A DNA stretch of 64,000 nt. Origin: Antilocapra americana (Eukaryota; Chordata; Mammalia; Artiodactyla; Antilocapridae). The position numbers were made by a program, and so were the translations under genes. The notes beneath the pieces were generated by a model. It saw nothing but the letters and a program-made list of their open reading frames with translations, was not told the DNA's origin and searched no databases. Location: NCBI GenBank assembly GCA_007570785.1, contig ML661885.1, forward strand, positions 36,420,735 through 36,484,734, read 5' to 3'. Position 1 is the stretch's first letter. Every line of letters begins with the position of its first letter. This document shows, piece after piece, positions 1 through 10,658 of the stretch.

Positions 1-288
1 TCAATAAAATATACTCATTTTAAGGTAGTATGATGTTAGTTGAAAAAAGTCTTAAGCGAAAATATTATCAATTACTTGAATATAACATAGCAGAACTTAA
101 ATACCCATTTTTATCAAACTGGAATGATCAGAGTTTGAATTCCAACTCACCCACTTAGCACCTGTGTGATTCTGAACAAGTAATTGTTCTTCTCACACTT
201 AAATATGCTCCTATATGAAATGAAGATAAAAAAATGTATTTCAAAAATTCTTTTGAAGATTTAGTGCCATAATATATATGAGGCAAAA

Positions 289-488
289 GTGAAAGTCTCT
301 CTGTTGTGTCCAAATCTTTGCGAGCCCATGGGCTGTACAGTCCATGGAGTTGTCTAGGCCAGAAAACTGGAGTGAGTAGCCTTTTCCATCTCCAGGGGAT
401 CAAACCCATCTTCCCAACCCAGGGATCAAACCCAGATCTCCTGCCTTGCAGGCGGATTCTTGACTGGCTGAGCCAGAAGAGAAGTCCA
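289..488 (-). mobile_element. Bov-tA/Bov-A2 SINE
   Basis: Reads on the minus strand as a ruminant tRNA-derived SINE: the reverse complement of the CTCAG head lies near 470 and the body 'aacccagggatcaaaccc' near 417-434. An imperfect target duplication flanks it (aatatatatga at 271, aatatgtatga at 489). It shows no coding capacity; the frames across it are incidental. Confidence 0.9.
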
Positions 489-689
489 ATATGTATGAAA
501 GCTCTTTGCAAAAATTAAAGCACTAACCCCTCTGTTAATTGAGAGAACACCTTGCAAGACTGTCTTTCTGAAACTATTTCTTTGTAGAGGCTTCTGACCT
601 AGAATTAATATGCTTAGGTTAAACCTTTAAAGTATCGACAAAACTAGAAAGAATCTAAGGAAATTAGTATCCATTTAAACTGTTGCTGG

Positions 690-1250
690 TGTCTTAATTG
701 ATATAAACTTTTGACAATGCCTTTTGAAATTGTGAAATATGCCTAGCCTTTGATCCATCACTTCCACTATAGGAATTCATCCTAAAGGAGTGTTTTTAAA
801 ATTTCAGAGGGCTGAAAGGGTTTTTTTTTTTTAATAACAACAACGAAAAAAGGAAACCGCATAAATGTTCATTAAAAATTGCAATACAGCCATATACTAG
901 AACATTGTACAATATCTAACAAAGAGGAAGACCTTATAAACAGTTCAAATATGAAATCTAAAAGTATGGTTAAGTGAAGTAGTTATAGGTTTGTATGTAT
1001 ATTGTAATACAATTAATTTGTTTTCTTGGGTTTGCTTATGTATAGTAAATGGGCTAGAAGGTTATACAATAAGTCATTAACAGTGTCTACCTGTGAGACC
1101 TGAGATGGGTGGCATTATAGTGGAGAGAGTAGGGAGAGCTCTTGCTGTTATATGTTTGGATTTTGCTTAATTTTCTTTATTATAGGCATGCATTTTTTTA
1201 AGGAATACAGTATTTTAAATAGGTTGCTGCTATTAAAGAAAATACACAAA
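690..1250 (+). mobile_element. Old L1M 3' UTR fragment
   Basis: The order of segments follows old mammalian L1 3' ends: 'tttgatccatcacttccac', 'aggaattcatcctaaagga', a decayed 'gaaacaacctaaatgttc'-type block, then a late 'ttttctttattat' stretch. It is heavily decayed with no open frame. The subfamily (L1MC/L1ME type) is a guess. Confidence 0.65.
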
Positions 1251-1740
1251 TGGTAGAGATAAATGAATGCATTGGTCAAGAAGGAGGCAAGAGGAAGAGA
1301 ATGAAAGGAAGGGGACTCAGTGAAGAAAATTCAGTATATGACTGAGAATATAGAAGAGTCCAGATGAAGAAGAGGTTTGCTTCAGATGATGGGCCAGGAA
1401 TTTAGGGATTTAAGCACCCTGCCATTATTGGATTCCAGATGGAACTTCCCTCATCACTTACACTTTGTCCCCGAACACGAACATGCCCATGTTAAGGCAT
1501 TCATAGAGCAGCTCCAAGTAAGTGCAATTTCCTCCCTTCCAAATAGAGCCTATCTTCTCTGTGTATAATCTAGAATCACCATCTTGGCTGCACTGACACC
1601 CTCATGAATTATCTGTCATCCATGCCCAATGTCTTAAAACAGCAACTGTGGCTATGATTTCATGGTGCCAGGAAAAATCTCAAGGCTTTATTTCTCAATC
1701 TCTTCCTAAGCCCCCACTCAGTTCTTGTTGACCTGCATTA
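1251..1740. other. Unassigned, with one exon-like segment
   Basis: I recognise no repeat family here. The only structure is a 132-base stretch (1386-1517) open for 44 codons on the plus strand, preceded by 'tttgcttcag' and followed by 'gtaagtg'. It is treated as a finding rather than a gene because the upstream pyrimidine tract is poor and I do not recognise the peptide. Confidence 0.3.
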
Positions 1741-2075
1741 TCATGTTATCTGATGCTACACTTTGGATGTAGCTGACTCTGCTTGTCTGGTTAATTTTAT
1801 GATCAGACTCTCATCTTTTTCTCATCACTGCTTCCTCATCTTTCCTTCTTTTAACTCATCAACCCTCTGCAATGTGTCTTTTGCTCATATCACAGTCATC
1901 ACCTTTTATGTAAACTTTTGCAATAGCCTCTTAAACCTCATCTTAAGTATCACTTTACTGCAATCCATTCTCTATAATGCTGTCAAGTATTTCTCTATAG
2001 ATTGATCATATCACTTACTTAGTGAAAATCTTGTCTAGTCCCCGCTGTTTAAATAATAAGAAACAATCAGTTCTT
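1741..2075 (+). mobile_element. L2 LINE remnant
   Basis: The segments 'ttttgcaatagcctcttaaa', 'caatccattctctataatgc' and 'gatcatatcacttacttag' follow the order of the L2 3' region. Old and diverged. The part before 1900 is less certain. Confidence 0.55.
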
Positions 2076-2780
2076 GATGAAATAAAGCTTTTAATAATCA
2101 TGCTATTTAAGAGACAGTCATTCAGAAAAAGCACTATATATATATATAAATATATAGAATGTGGTCAAATTTTTTTGCCATAATTAAATGTCTTACTATG
2201 AAATTAAAAGAATGTATATAAATACTGGGCATTAGAAAATAGAAAAAGAGAAACAAAAAACCTAAAATACAAGAAGAAATTACAGAAAATAGTAAATAAA
2301 TGGAATAGCTGCTTCTTTGGGGGAGCGGGAATCCCAATAAGATGGATGCACTCTGGTAAGCTTAATTTAATAATAAACAGAAACATTAACAATATAACAA
2401 GCTATGCAGAATATATTTGAAGTTATAGCAGTATAACAGGTTTAAATCAATTTAACTTTGTCCTTACAAAGAAGGAAATCTTGGCAAAAGCAAACCATTC
2501 TTAATAAAAAAAAATTTCATAAGAAAATAGCAATGAACAGAACTTTCTCAATAATCCTAGAAGAACCAGGGAAACTTGTCAAATCCCTCAAGAAGGTAGA
2601 TGACCTGGTAGTTTCCAAACCCAATTATGTGAAAATACCCAATGAATTTCTACAATTTTATTTAAGATGTTTCAGAGCATATGATAAGAAGAAAAACATT
2701 CTAATTCATTTTATAAACTAATCATAACTAATAACAGAATTTAATAAAGATAGAACAAAAATGAAAACAAATGATTAATT
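2076..2780. other. Unassigned AT-rich stretch
   Basis: AT-rich sequence with a short TA microsatellite near 2136-2156. A plus-strand frame of 87 codons (2458-2721) is lysine-rich and matches no family I know. It could be decayed L1 sequence continuing into the next feature. Confidence 0.3.
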
Positions 2781-3185
2781 TCACAAAACAAAGGCCGACC
2801 TCCCATATTTTTCAAAAAAATATATAAAAGACAAGCAGTATTGCATCATAGATGATTTAATGTAGAAAATCTATTAATATAATTTATCCTATTTAAAAAC
2901 CAAATTTAAAATCTCTATGATCACAGTTAGGTACCTAGCAGACATTGCTTGTGAAACTACTTAGCAAAACAAGAATATAGTTTACTCACTAATCATGGCA
3001 AGGGTATTATATTCCAAACAAACAGTCCATCATCATACCTTATAGTGAAACAGTGGATGCACAAGTCATGAAATCAGGAAAAAGTCAAAGATCATTCTCT
3101 TACCACTATTATTTACTATAATTTTTAAAGTACTAGTCTGTATTATCAGGCCTGAATACCAAAGAAAAATTTTAAAAGGTGCAAA
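2780..3185 (+). mobile_element. Very old L1M ORF2 (RT region) remnant
   Basis: Segments follow L1 ORF2 around the reverse-transcriptase core: 'gaaaatctattaatataatt' (2868), then 'gtgaaacagtggatg' and 'aaatcaggaaaaagtcaa' (3046-3088), then 'ccactattatttactata' (3103-3120). Frames are broken throughout. The similarity is to L1 in general, and the subfamily cannot be resolved. Confidence 0.55.
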
Positions 3186-3194
3186 TTTATATTC

Positions 3195-3424
3195 ACCAGC
3201 TCCATTGACATTATTTACATAAAATAAAATTTGCTGATTTTAACAGTACAATTCAACAAAACTTGACAAACTCAAGGAATTGTGTTACTGTGACCATAAT
3301 CATAATATAGGCTATCAAGACAAAATGTTCCCTCTAGCCTTTTGAAATTAATCACTTCATCCTACCCCTTTCTTGTACCTGGCAACCACTGATCCACATT
3401 CTGTGAATATAGTTTTACTTTTTT
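3195..3424 (-). mobile_element. Possible old L1 3' UTR, antisense
   Basis: Contains 'ctggcaaccactgatccac' and neighbouring text resembling antisense 3' UTRs of old L1 subfamilies. It abuts the younger L1 that begins near 3425. The assignment is weak, and an LTR or other old repeat cannot be excluded. Confidence 0.35.
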
Positions 3425-5307
3425 CATTATTTCTCACTCTCTCCTCCTCTCTCCTCCCCTCTCCCCATATCCACAAGTCTATTCTCTATGTTTATTTCTC
3501 CATTGCTGCCCTGAAAGTAAATTCTTCAGTATCATTTTTCTAGATTCCATATATATGCATTAGAATATGATATTTATCTTTCTGACTTGCTTCACTCTGT
3601 ATAATAAGTTCTAGGTTCATCCACCTAATTAGAACTAACTCAAAGGTGTTCCTTTTTATGGCTGAGTAATATTCCATTGTGTATATGTACCACAACTTCT
3701 TTATCAGTTCATCTGTTGATGGACATCTAGGTTGCTTCCATATTCTAGGTATTATAAATAGTGCTGCAGTGAACAATGGAATACATGTGTCTTTTTGAAT
3801 TTTTGTTTCCTAGGGTATATGCCTAGGAGTGGGAAATGCTGGGTCATGTGGTGGTTTTATTCCTAGTTTTTAAGGAATCTCCCTACTGTCTTCCAGAGTG
3901 GCTGTATCAGTTTATATTCCCAACAGTGCAAGAGTGGTCCCTTTTCTCCACACCCTCTCCAGCATTTATTGTTTGTAGATTTTTTGATGATGGCCATTCT
4001 GACTGGTGTGAGGTGATATCTCATTGTTGTGTTGCATTTCTCTAATAATGAGAGATGTTGAGAATCTTTTCACGTGTTTGTTAGCCCATCTGTATGTCTT
4101 CTTTGGAGAAATGTCTGTTTACGTCTTTTCCCCACTTTTTGATTGGGTTGTTTGTTTTTCGGGTATTGAGTTCTATGAGCTGCTTGTATATTTTAGGAAT
4201 TAATCCTTTGTCAGCTGTTTCATCTGCTATTATTTTCTCCCATTCTGAGGGTTGTCTTTTCACCTTGCTTATAGTTTCCTTTGCTGTGCAAACGCTTTTA
4301 AGTTTAATCAGGTCCCACTTGTTTACTTTTATTTTTATTTCTGTTACTCTAGAAGGTGGGTCATAGAGAATCTTGCTTTGATTTATATCATTGGGTGTTC
4401 TGCCTATGTTTTCCTATAAGAGATTTATAGTTTTGGTCTTAGATTTAGGTCTTTAATCCATTTTGAGTTTATCTTTGTTTGTGGTGTTAGGAAGTGTTCT
4501 AATTTCATTCTTTTACATGTAGCTGTCCAGTTTTCCCAGCATCGTTTATTGAAGACATTGTCTTTGCCCCATTGTATATTCTTGCCTCCTTGTTAAAAAA
4601 TAAGGTACCCATAGGTGCATGGGTTTATTTCTGGGCTTTCTATGTTGTTCCATTAGTTTATATTTCTGTTTTTGTGGCAGTACCATACTGTCTTGATGAT
4701 TTTAACTTTGCAGTATAACCTGAAGTCAGGAGAGTTGATTCCTCCAACTCCATTCTTTTCTTTCAAGACTGCTTTGGCTATGCGAGGTCTTCTCTGTTTC
4801 CATATGAACTGTGAATTTTTTTGTTCTAGTTCTATGAAAAGTGTCATTGGTAATCTGATAGGGATCACACTGAATTTGTAGATTGTATTTGGTTGATTCT
4901 TCCTCTATCTAGATCCCTTCATCTGTTTATGTCATCTTTGATTTCTTTCATTAGTATGTTATAAATTATTTGTGTACAGTTCCTTTGTCTCCTTAGGTAA
5001 GTTCATTCCTAGATATTTAATTCTTTTTGTTGCAATGGTGAATGTCGGGATTGATTCCTTAATTTCTCTTTGTGATTTTTCATTGTTAGTAAATAGAAGT
5101 GCAAGTAATTTCTATGTATTGATTTTGTATCCTACAACTTTGCTAAATTCACTGATTAGTTCTAGTAATTTTCTGATACTATCTTTAGGGTTTTCTATGT
5201 ACAGTATCATGTCATCTGCAAAGAGTGAGAGCTTTCCTTCTTCTTTTCTGATCTAGAATCTTTTTATTTTTTTTTATATTCTGATTGCTGTAGCTAGGAT
5301 TTCCAGA
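3425..5307 (-). mobile_element. Ruminant L1, 3' part of a 5'-inverted copy
   Basis: Minus-strand L1 running from the 3' UTR (near 3425-3540) through the C-terminal half of ORF2. Decoded minus-strand frames at 3540-3776, 4081-4263 and 4653-4868 carry L1 ORF2 C-terminal text such as KKLWYIYTMEYYSAIK, NNPIKKWGKDVNRHFSKED and PDFRLY. The RT palm motif lies in the 5210-5225 area ('gtcatctgca' antisense). Frames are broken by stops. It joins head to head at about 5307 with a plus-strand L1 segment, the signature of a 5' inversion. Confidence 0.9.
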
Positions 5308-5894
5308 ACTGGTTCTTTGAGAAGATAAAATTGACAAACCTTTGGCCAGACTCATCAAGGAAAAAAGAGAGAAGAATCAAACCAACAAAATTAGAAATAA
5401 AAAAAGCAGAGGTTACAACAGAAAATGCAGAAATACAAAGTATTATAAGAGACTATTATAAACAACTGTATGACAGTAAAATGGATAACCTGAAAGAAAT
5501 GGACAGATTTTTAGAAAAGTTCAATCCTCCAAGACTGAACCAGGAAGACATAGAAATTATGCACAACCCAATTACAAGCACTGAAATTGAAGCTGTGATC
5601 AAAAATCTCCCCAAAAAACAAAAGCCCAAGACCAGATGACTTCACAGGAGAATTCTATCAATAATTTAGAGAAGAACTAATGCCTATCCTAAAACTCTTT
5701 CAAAAATTTGCAGAGGAAGGAACACTTCCAAACTCATTCTATGAGACCACCATCACCCTGATACCAAAACCAAAGACAGCACAAAGAAAGAAAACTACAG
5801 GCCAATATCACTGATGAACATAGATGCAAAATCCTCAACAAAATTTTAGCAAACAGACCTCAGCAACACATCAAGAAGCTCATACACAATGATC
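5308..5894 (+). mobile_element. Inverted 5' part of the same L1 (first half)
   Basis: Plus-strand L1 ORF2 upstream of and into the RT domain. The frame at 5331-5639 reads as the linker after the endonuclease (NLWPDSSRKKERRIKPTKLE...TSTEIEAVIKNLPKKQKPKT). It continues through 'aacacttccaaactcattct' to the 'catacacaatgatca' block, where a BovB interrupts it. It resumes at about 7663. A frameshift after 5639 breaks ORF2. Confidence 0.9.
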
Positions 5895-7662
5895 AGTTCA
5901 GTTCGGTTCAGTCACTCAGCCATGTCCAACTCTTTGCAACCCCATAAATTCCAGTACGCCAGGCTTCCCTGTCCATCACCAACTCTGAGTCCACCCAAAC
6001 CCATGTTCATCGAGCCAGTGAAGCCATAAAACCATCTCATTCTCTGTCATCCCCTTCTCCTCCTGCCCCCAATCCTTCTCAGCATTAGGGTCTTTTCCAA
6101 TGAGTCAACTCTTCACATGAGGAGGCCAAAGTATTGGAGTTTCAGCTTCAACATCAGTCCTTCCAATGAAAACCCAGGTCTGATCTCCTATAGGATGGAC
6201 TGGTTGGATCTTCTTGCAGTCCAAGGGACTCTCAAGAGTCTTCTCCAACACCGTAGTTCAAAAACATCAATTGCTCTGTGCTCAGGTTTCTTCACTGTTC
6301 AACTCTCACAGCCATACATGACTACTGGAGAAACCATAGCCTTGACTAGATGGACCTTTGTTGAAAAATTAATGTTTCTGCTTTTCAATATGCTTCTAGG
6401 TTGGTCATAACCTTGCTTCCAAGGAGTAAGCATCTTTGAATTTCATGGCTGCAATCACCACCTGTGGTGATTTTGGAGCCCCCCAAAACTAAGTTTGACA
6501 CTGTTTCCACTGTTTCCCCATCTATTTCCCATGAAGTGATGGGACCAGGTGCCATGATCTTAGTTTTCTAAATGTTGAGCTTTAAGCCAACTTTTCCACT
6601 CTCCTCTTTCACTTTCATCAAGAGGTTTTTTAGTTCCTCCTCACTTTCTGCCATAAGGGTGGTGTCGTCTGCATATCTGAGGTTATTGATATTTCTCCTG
6701 GCAATCTTGATTCCAGCTTGCACTTCCTCCAGCCCAGTGTTTCTCAGGATGTACTCGGCATATAAGTTAAAGAAGTAGGGTGACAATATTCAGCCTTGAC
6801 GTACTCCTTTTCCTATTTGGAACCAGTCTGTTGTTCGATGTCCAGTTCTAACTGTTGCTTCCTGACCTGCACACAGGTTTCTCAAGAGGCGGGTCCGGTG
6901 GTCTGGTACTCCATGTCTTTCAGAATTTTCCACAGTTTATTGTGATCCAGACAGTCGAAGGCTTTGGCATAGTCAATAAAGCAGAAACAGATGGTTTCTG
7001 GAACTCTCTTGCTTTTTTGATAATCCATCGGATGTTAGCATTTGATCTCTGGTTCCTCTGCCTTTTCTAAAACCAGCTTGAACATCTGGAATTTCACGGT
7101 TCACGTATTACTGAAGCCTGACTTGGACAATTTTGAACATCACTTTACTAGCATGTGAGATGAGTGCAATTGTGTAGTAGTTTGAGCATTCTTTGGCATT
7201 GCCTTTCTTTGGGGTTGGGATGAAAACTGACCTTGTCCAGTCCTGTGGCCATTGCTGAGTTTTCCAAATTTGCTGGCATACTGAGTGCAGCACTTTCGTA
7301 GCATCATCTTTCAGGATTTGAAATAGCTCAACTGGAATTCCATCACCTCCACTAGCTTTGTTCATAGTGATGCTTCCTAAGGCCCACTTGACTTCACATT
7401 CCAGGATGTCTGGCTCTAGGTGAGTGATCACACCATCATGTTTATCTGAGTCATGAAGATCTTTTATGTACAGTTCTTCTGTGTATTCTTGCCACCTCTT
7501 CTTAATATCTTCTGCTTCTGTTAGGTCCATACAATTTCTGTCCTTTATCGAGCCCATCTTTGCATGAAATGTTCCCTTGGTATCTCTAATTTTCTTGAAG
7601 AGATCTCTAGTCTTTCCCATTCTATTATTTTCCTCTATTTCTTTGCATTGATCACTAAGGAT
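5895..7662 (-). mobile_element. BovB LINE (RTE class), 5'-truncated, nested in L1
   Basis: BovB encodes an endonuclease and reverse transcriptase that copy its own RNA into chromosomal DNA. This copy lies on the minus strand with its 3' end (ttcagttcggttcagtcact) at 5896. It keeps about 1.77 kb of a roughly 3.2-kb element and lacks the endonuclease part. The frame at 7108-7674 (188 codons, running slightly beyond the right edge) covers the region before and into the RT fingers. The frame at 6568-6786 contains the catalytic box LRYADDT, with YADD at 6664-6675. The frames are separated by shifts, so the element is dead. Flanking L1 text is continuous across it ('atgatca' before, 'tgggtttattccagg' after). 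Confidence 0.93.
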
Positions 7663-8000
7663 CATCATGGTCATCCTGGGTTTATTCCAGGAATAAAGGA
7701 GAAATACAAGGATTCTTCAGTATACACAAGTCAATCAATGTAATACACCATATTAACAAATTAAAAGGTAAAAAACATATGATCATCTCAATAGATACAG
7801 AAAAAGCCTTTGACAAATTTAGCACCCATTTATGATGAAAACTCTTCAAAAAATGGGCATTGAAGGAACCTTCCTCAACATAGTAAAGGCCATATATGAT
7901 AAACCTACAGCAAACATTATTTTCACTGGTGAAAAACTGAAATCATTCCTTCTAAGATCAGGAACAAGACAAAAGTGTCCACTTTTCCCACTAAAATAGT
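7663..8000 (+). mobile_element. Inverted 5' part of the same L1 (second half)
   Basis: L1 ORF2 resumes after the BovB at the text equivalent to GFIPG...HINKLK...[11 protein letters not shown] ('gatacagaaaaagcctttga' at 7793-7812) and continues to 'aggaacaagac' and 'ttttcccacta' near 7997. It stops at almost the same L1 position where the minus-strand part starts (5307), with only a few bases missing. Confidence 0.88.
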
Positions 8001-9209
8001 ATCCTTAATTTAATAACAAACTGCCAAATAGTTTCTCATAGTGGCTATAAAATTGTTGCTTTCCCAATTGTTGCATATCCTTGGCAACCTTGAATAACGT
8101 CACTTTTTTGTTTCAGGATATTAAGGTGTTTACAAGTAACACGTTGTAATTCTTATTCATATTTCCTTAATGTATAATGATGTTGAGAACATATCTATGA
8201 GTGTGTTGACATTGTTATATCTTCTATGTTAAAGTTTCTGTTTTGTATCTTCTGTCATTTTTTAATTGGCTCATCTTGTTAAACTGAAAGAGTTCTCTAA
8301 ACATTCTGGATACAATTCTTTATCAGCTACATGTTTTGCAATGAGTTTCTCCCACTGTGTGATTTACCTTTTCATTTTTTAACAGTACTTTTTGAAGGAC
8401 AAGAGGTTAACATTGAAATTTAATTAATTATTTTTCTCTTTGGTTTACTCTTTTTTTTAATTCCAAATGAATACTTTAATAGAGAATTATAAGGATCGAT
8501 TTATTTTTCTTTCCAGCACTCTTTGGTTTACTCTTATGTGAGTCATGTGTAAGAAATGTTTGTCTAACTAAATCACAAAGTATTTTTTCTCCAATTTTCA
8601 TCTGCAAGTTTTAAAAATTTGACATATTACATTTAAGTCTGTGATCCATTCTGAGTTAATTTTCATGTGTAGTGTGAGATTAGAGTCTAGGTTCATTTTT
8701 TTTTGCTTATGGATGTTCAATTGCTCCAGTAGTATTTGTTGAAAATTCTTTTCCCCATTGCAATACCTTGACACCTTGAAAATCAATTAATCATATATTT
8801 GTTGGTTTTTTTCTATACTACCTATTCTCTTCTACTTATTTGTGTATCTATCTTTATTCCAATACGACACTGCCTTAATCCTTGTAGCTTCAGAGTAAGC
8901 TTTGAAATCAGGTAGTTTGAATTCTCCTTGGTTCATATTTTAAATTTATTTTGGCTATTCTAGGTGCTTTGCATTTCCCTTAAAAAACTGGGAGAGTTTT
9001 GAATGCTATTGCATTAAACTTATAGATCAAATTGTGGGAAAAATTGACACTTATATATTTGAACCATGAAATGAACTTATTTCTCCATTCATATGTTTCT
9101 TAGTTTCTCCTCTCTCGGCAGTGGTTAGTAGTTTTCATTGTACAGGTCTTATACATATATTGTTCAATTTATTTCTAAGTATTTCTGATTATTAATAGCT
9201 AATTGAAAG
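8001..9209 (-). mobile_element. Old L1M ORF2, antisense (segment 1)
   Basis: Antisense L1 text of an old subfamily: 'tctttatcagctacatgttt', 'ttctgagttaattttcatg', 'ccattgcaataccttgacac', 'aatcaggtagtttgaattct'. The order runs from the ORF2 C-terminal side toward the RT core, left to right. It is interrupted at 9209 by a BovB and continues after 10280. Confidence 0.8.
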
Positions 9210-10076
9210 ATTTCCTTTAGGATTGACTGGTTTGATCTCCTTGCTATCCAAAGGACTCTCAAGAGTTCTCCAGCACCACGGTATGAAAGCATCAGTTCTT
9301 CAGCGCTCCGCCTTCCTTATGGTCCAACTCTCACATCCATACACGAGTACTGAAAAAACCATAGTGTTGACTATACAGACCTTGGTAGGCAAAGTGATGT
9401 CCCTGCTTTTTAATAGGCTGTCTAGGTTTGTCATAACTTTCCTTCCAAGGAATAAGTGTCTTTTAATTTATCACCATCTGCAGTGATTTTGGAGCCCAAG
9501 AAAAGAAAATCTGTCGCTGCTTCCAGTTTCCTCCCATCTATTTGCCATTAAGTGGTGGGACTGAATGCCATACTCTGTTTTTTGAATGTTGTGTTTCAAG
9601 CCAGCTTTTTCAGTCTTCTCTTTCATACTCATCAAGAGGCTCTTCAGTTCCTCTTCATGTTCCACTATTAGAGTGGTCTCCTCTACATATCTGAGACACT
9701 GTCCGAGCAATCTTGATTCCAGCTTATGATTCATCCAGCCCAGCATTTCACACGATGTACTCTGCATATGAGTTAAACAAGAAGGGTGACAATATAAACC
9801 TTGTCATATTCCTTTCCCAATTTTGAACCAGTATGTTGTTCCATGTTCAGCTTTAACTAATGCTTTTTGACCTGTGTACAGGTTTCTCAGGAGGCAGGTA
9901 AGATGGTCCAGTATTTCCATCTCTTTAAGAATTTACCACAGTTTGCTTTGATCCACACAGTCAAAGGCTTTAGTGTAGTCTATGAAGCAGAAGTAGATGT
10001 ATCTCCTGGAATTCTCTTTTTCTATGGTCCAGCATATGTTGGCAATTTGATTTCTGATTTGTCTGCCTTTTCTAGC
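9210..10076 (-). mobile_element. BovB LINE, inverted 5' portion
   Basis: Minus-strand BovB RT and post-RT sequence. The frame at 9471-9767 retains EHEEELKSLLMSMKEKTEKAGLKHNIQKTE, the segment just after the catalytic box, and the frame at 9933-10190 retains FCFIDYTKAFDCVDQSKLW, RT motif A. It is joined at about 10076 to a plus-strand BovB 3' end. It lies inside the antisense L1M. A degenerate target duplication (agctaattgaaag at 9198, agcaatttaaag at 10280) fits one insertion of both parts. Confidence 0.85.
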
Positions 10077-10279
10077 TGACCCATTGGAAAAGACACAGAT
10101 TCTAGGAAAGATTAAGGGCAGGAGGAGAAGGGAGCAATAGGATGCAATATTTGGATGGCACCCCGACTCAATGGACAGGAGTTTGAGCAAACTCCAGGAG
10201 ATGGTGAAGGACAGGGAAGCCTAGCATGCTGCAGTCCATGGGGTCAGAACAAGTCAGACACAATTTAGTGACTAATAAC
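10077..10279 (+). mobile_element. BovB LINE 3' end (same insertion)
   Basis: Plus-strand BovB tail: 'gacccattggaaaagac', 'gggcaggaggagaaggg', 'caggagatggtgaaggacag', 'gcagtccatggggtcagaac', ending in 'gtgactaataacagc'. About 75 bases of BovB between the two parts are absent at the junction. Confidence 0.85.
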
Positions 10280-10444
10280 AGCAATTTAAAGGTACACATT
10301 TAAAAGTTTTATATTAACCTTATATCTTGAGACTGTTAAACTTCCTTATTACTTCTACTAGACTTGTTTTAGAAAAGTTAGGATTTTTCTAAACTGACAT
10401 AACTATGGATAAATATATTTTTACTTCTTCCTTTCTAATTTATA
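10280..10444 (-). mobile_element. Old L1M ORF2, antisense (segment 2)
   Basis: Short continuation of the L1M between the BovB and the SINE. 'ttttacttcttcctttctaa' is the antisense of the residues just after the FADD box of L1 RT. Broken by old mutations. Confidence 0.7.
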
Positions 10445-10658
10445 GGGCTTCCTATGAATGGTGGCTCTGTTGGTAAAGAATCTTCCTACCATGTGGGACA
10501 CCCAATTCAATCCCTGGTGGGAAAGATACCCTGGAGAAGGATACAGCAACCCACTCTAGTATTTGTGCCTGGAGAATTTCATGGGCAGAAGAGCCAGAGG
10601 GATACAGTCCATGGGGGTCACAAAGAGTCAGAGATGACTGAGTGACTAATATTTTAAG
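10445..10658 (+). mobile_element. Bov-tA SINE
   Basis: Begins gggcttcct and ends 'gagtgactaatattttaag'. It contains the 'caacccactctagtatttg' body. A 13-base target duplication matching at 12 positions flanks it (10432-10444 and 10659-10671). Confidence 0.93.

Noticed and set aside
2458..2721. 87-codon lysine-rich frame as a small gene
   Set aside because: A-rich composition explains it, and decayed L1 sequence follows directly downstream.
7108..7674. 188-codon open frame that could be taken for a gene
   Set aside because: It is the BovB reverse-transcriptase region of a 5'-truncated, nested element with broken continuation.
10454..10645. Short frames rich in VGKIPWRR / PTPVFLPGE / NAGDLGLIPG text
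   Set aside because: These peptides recur wherever a Bov-tA SINE lies and are translations of the SINE.
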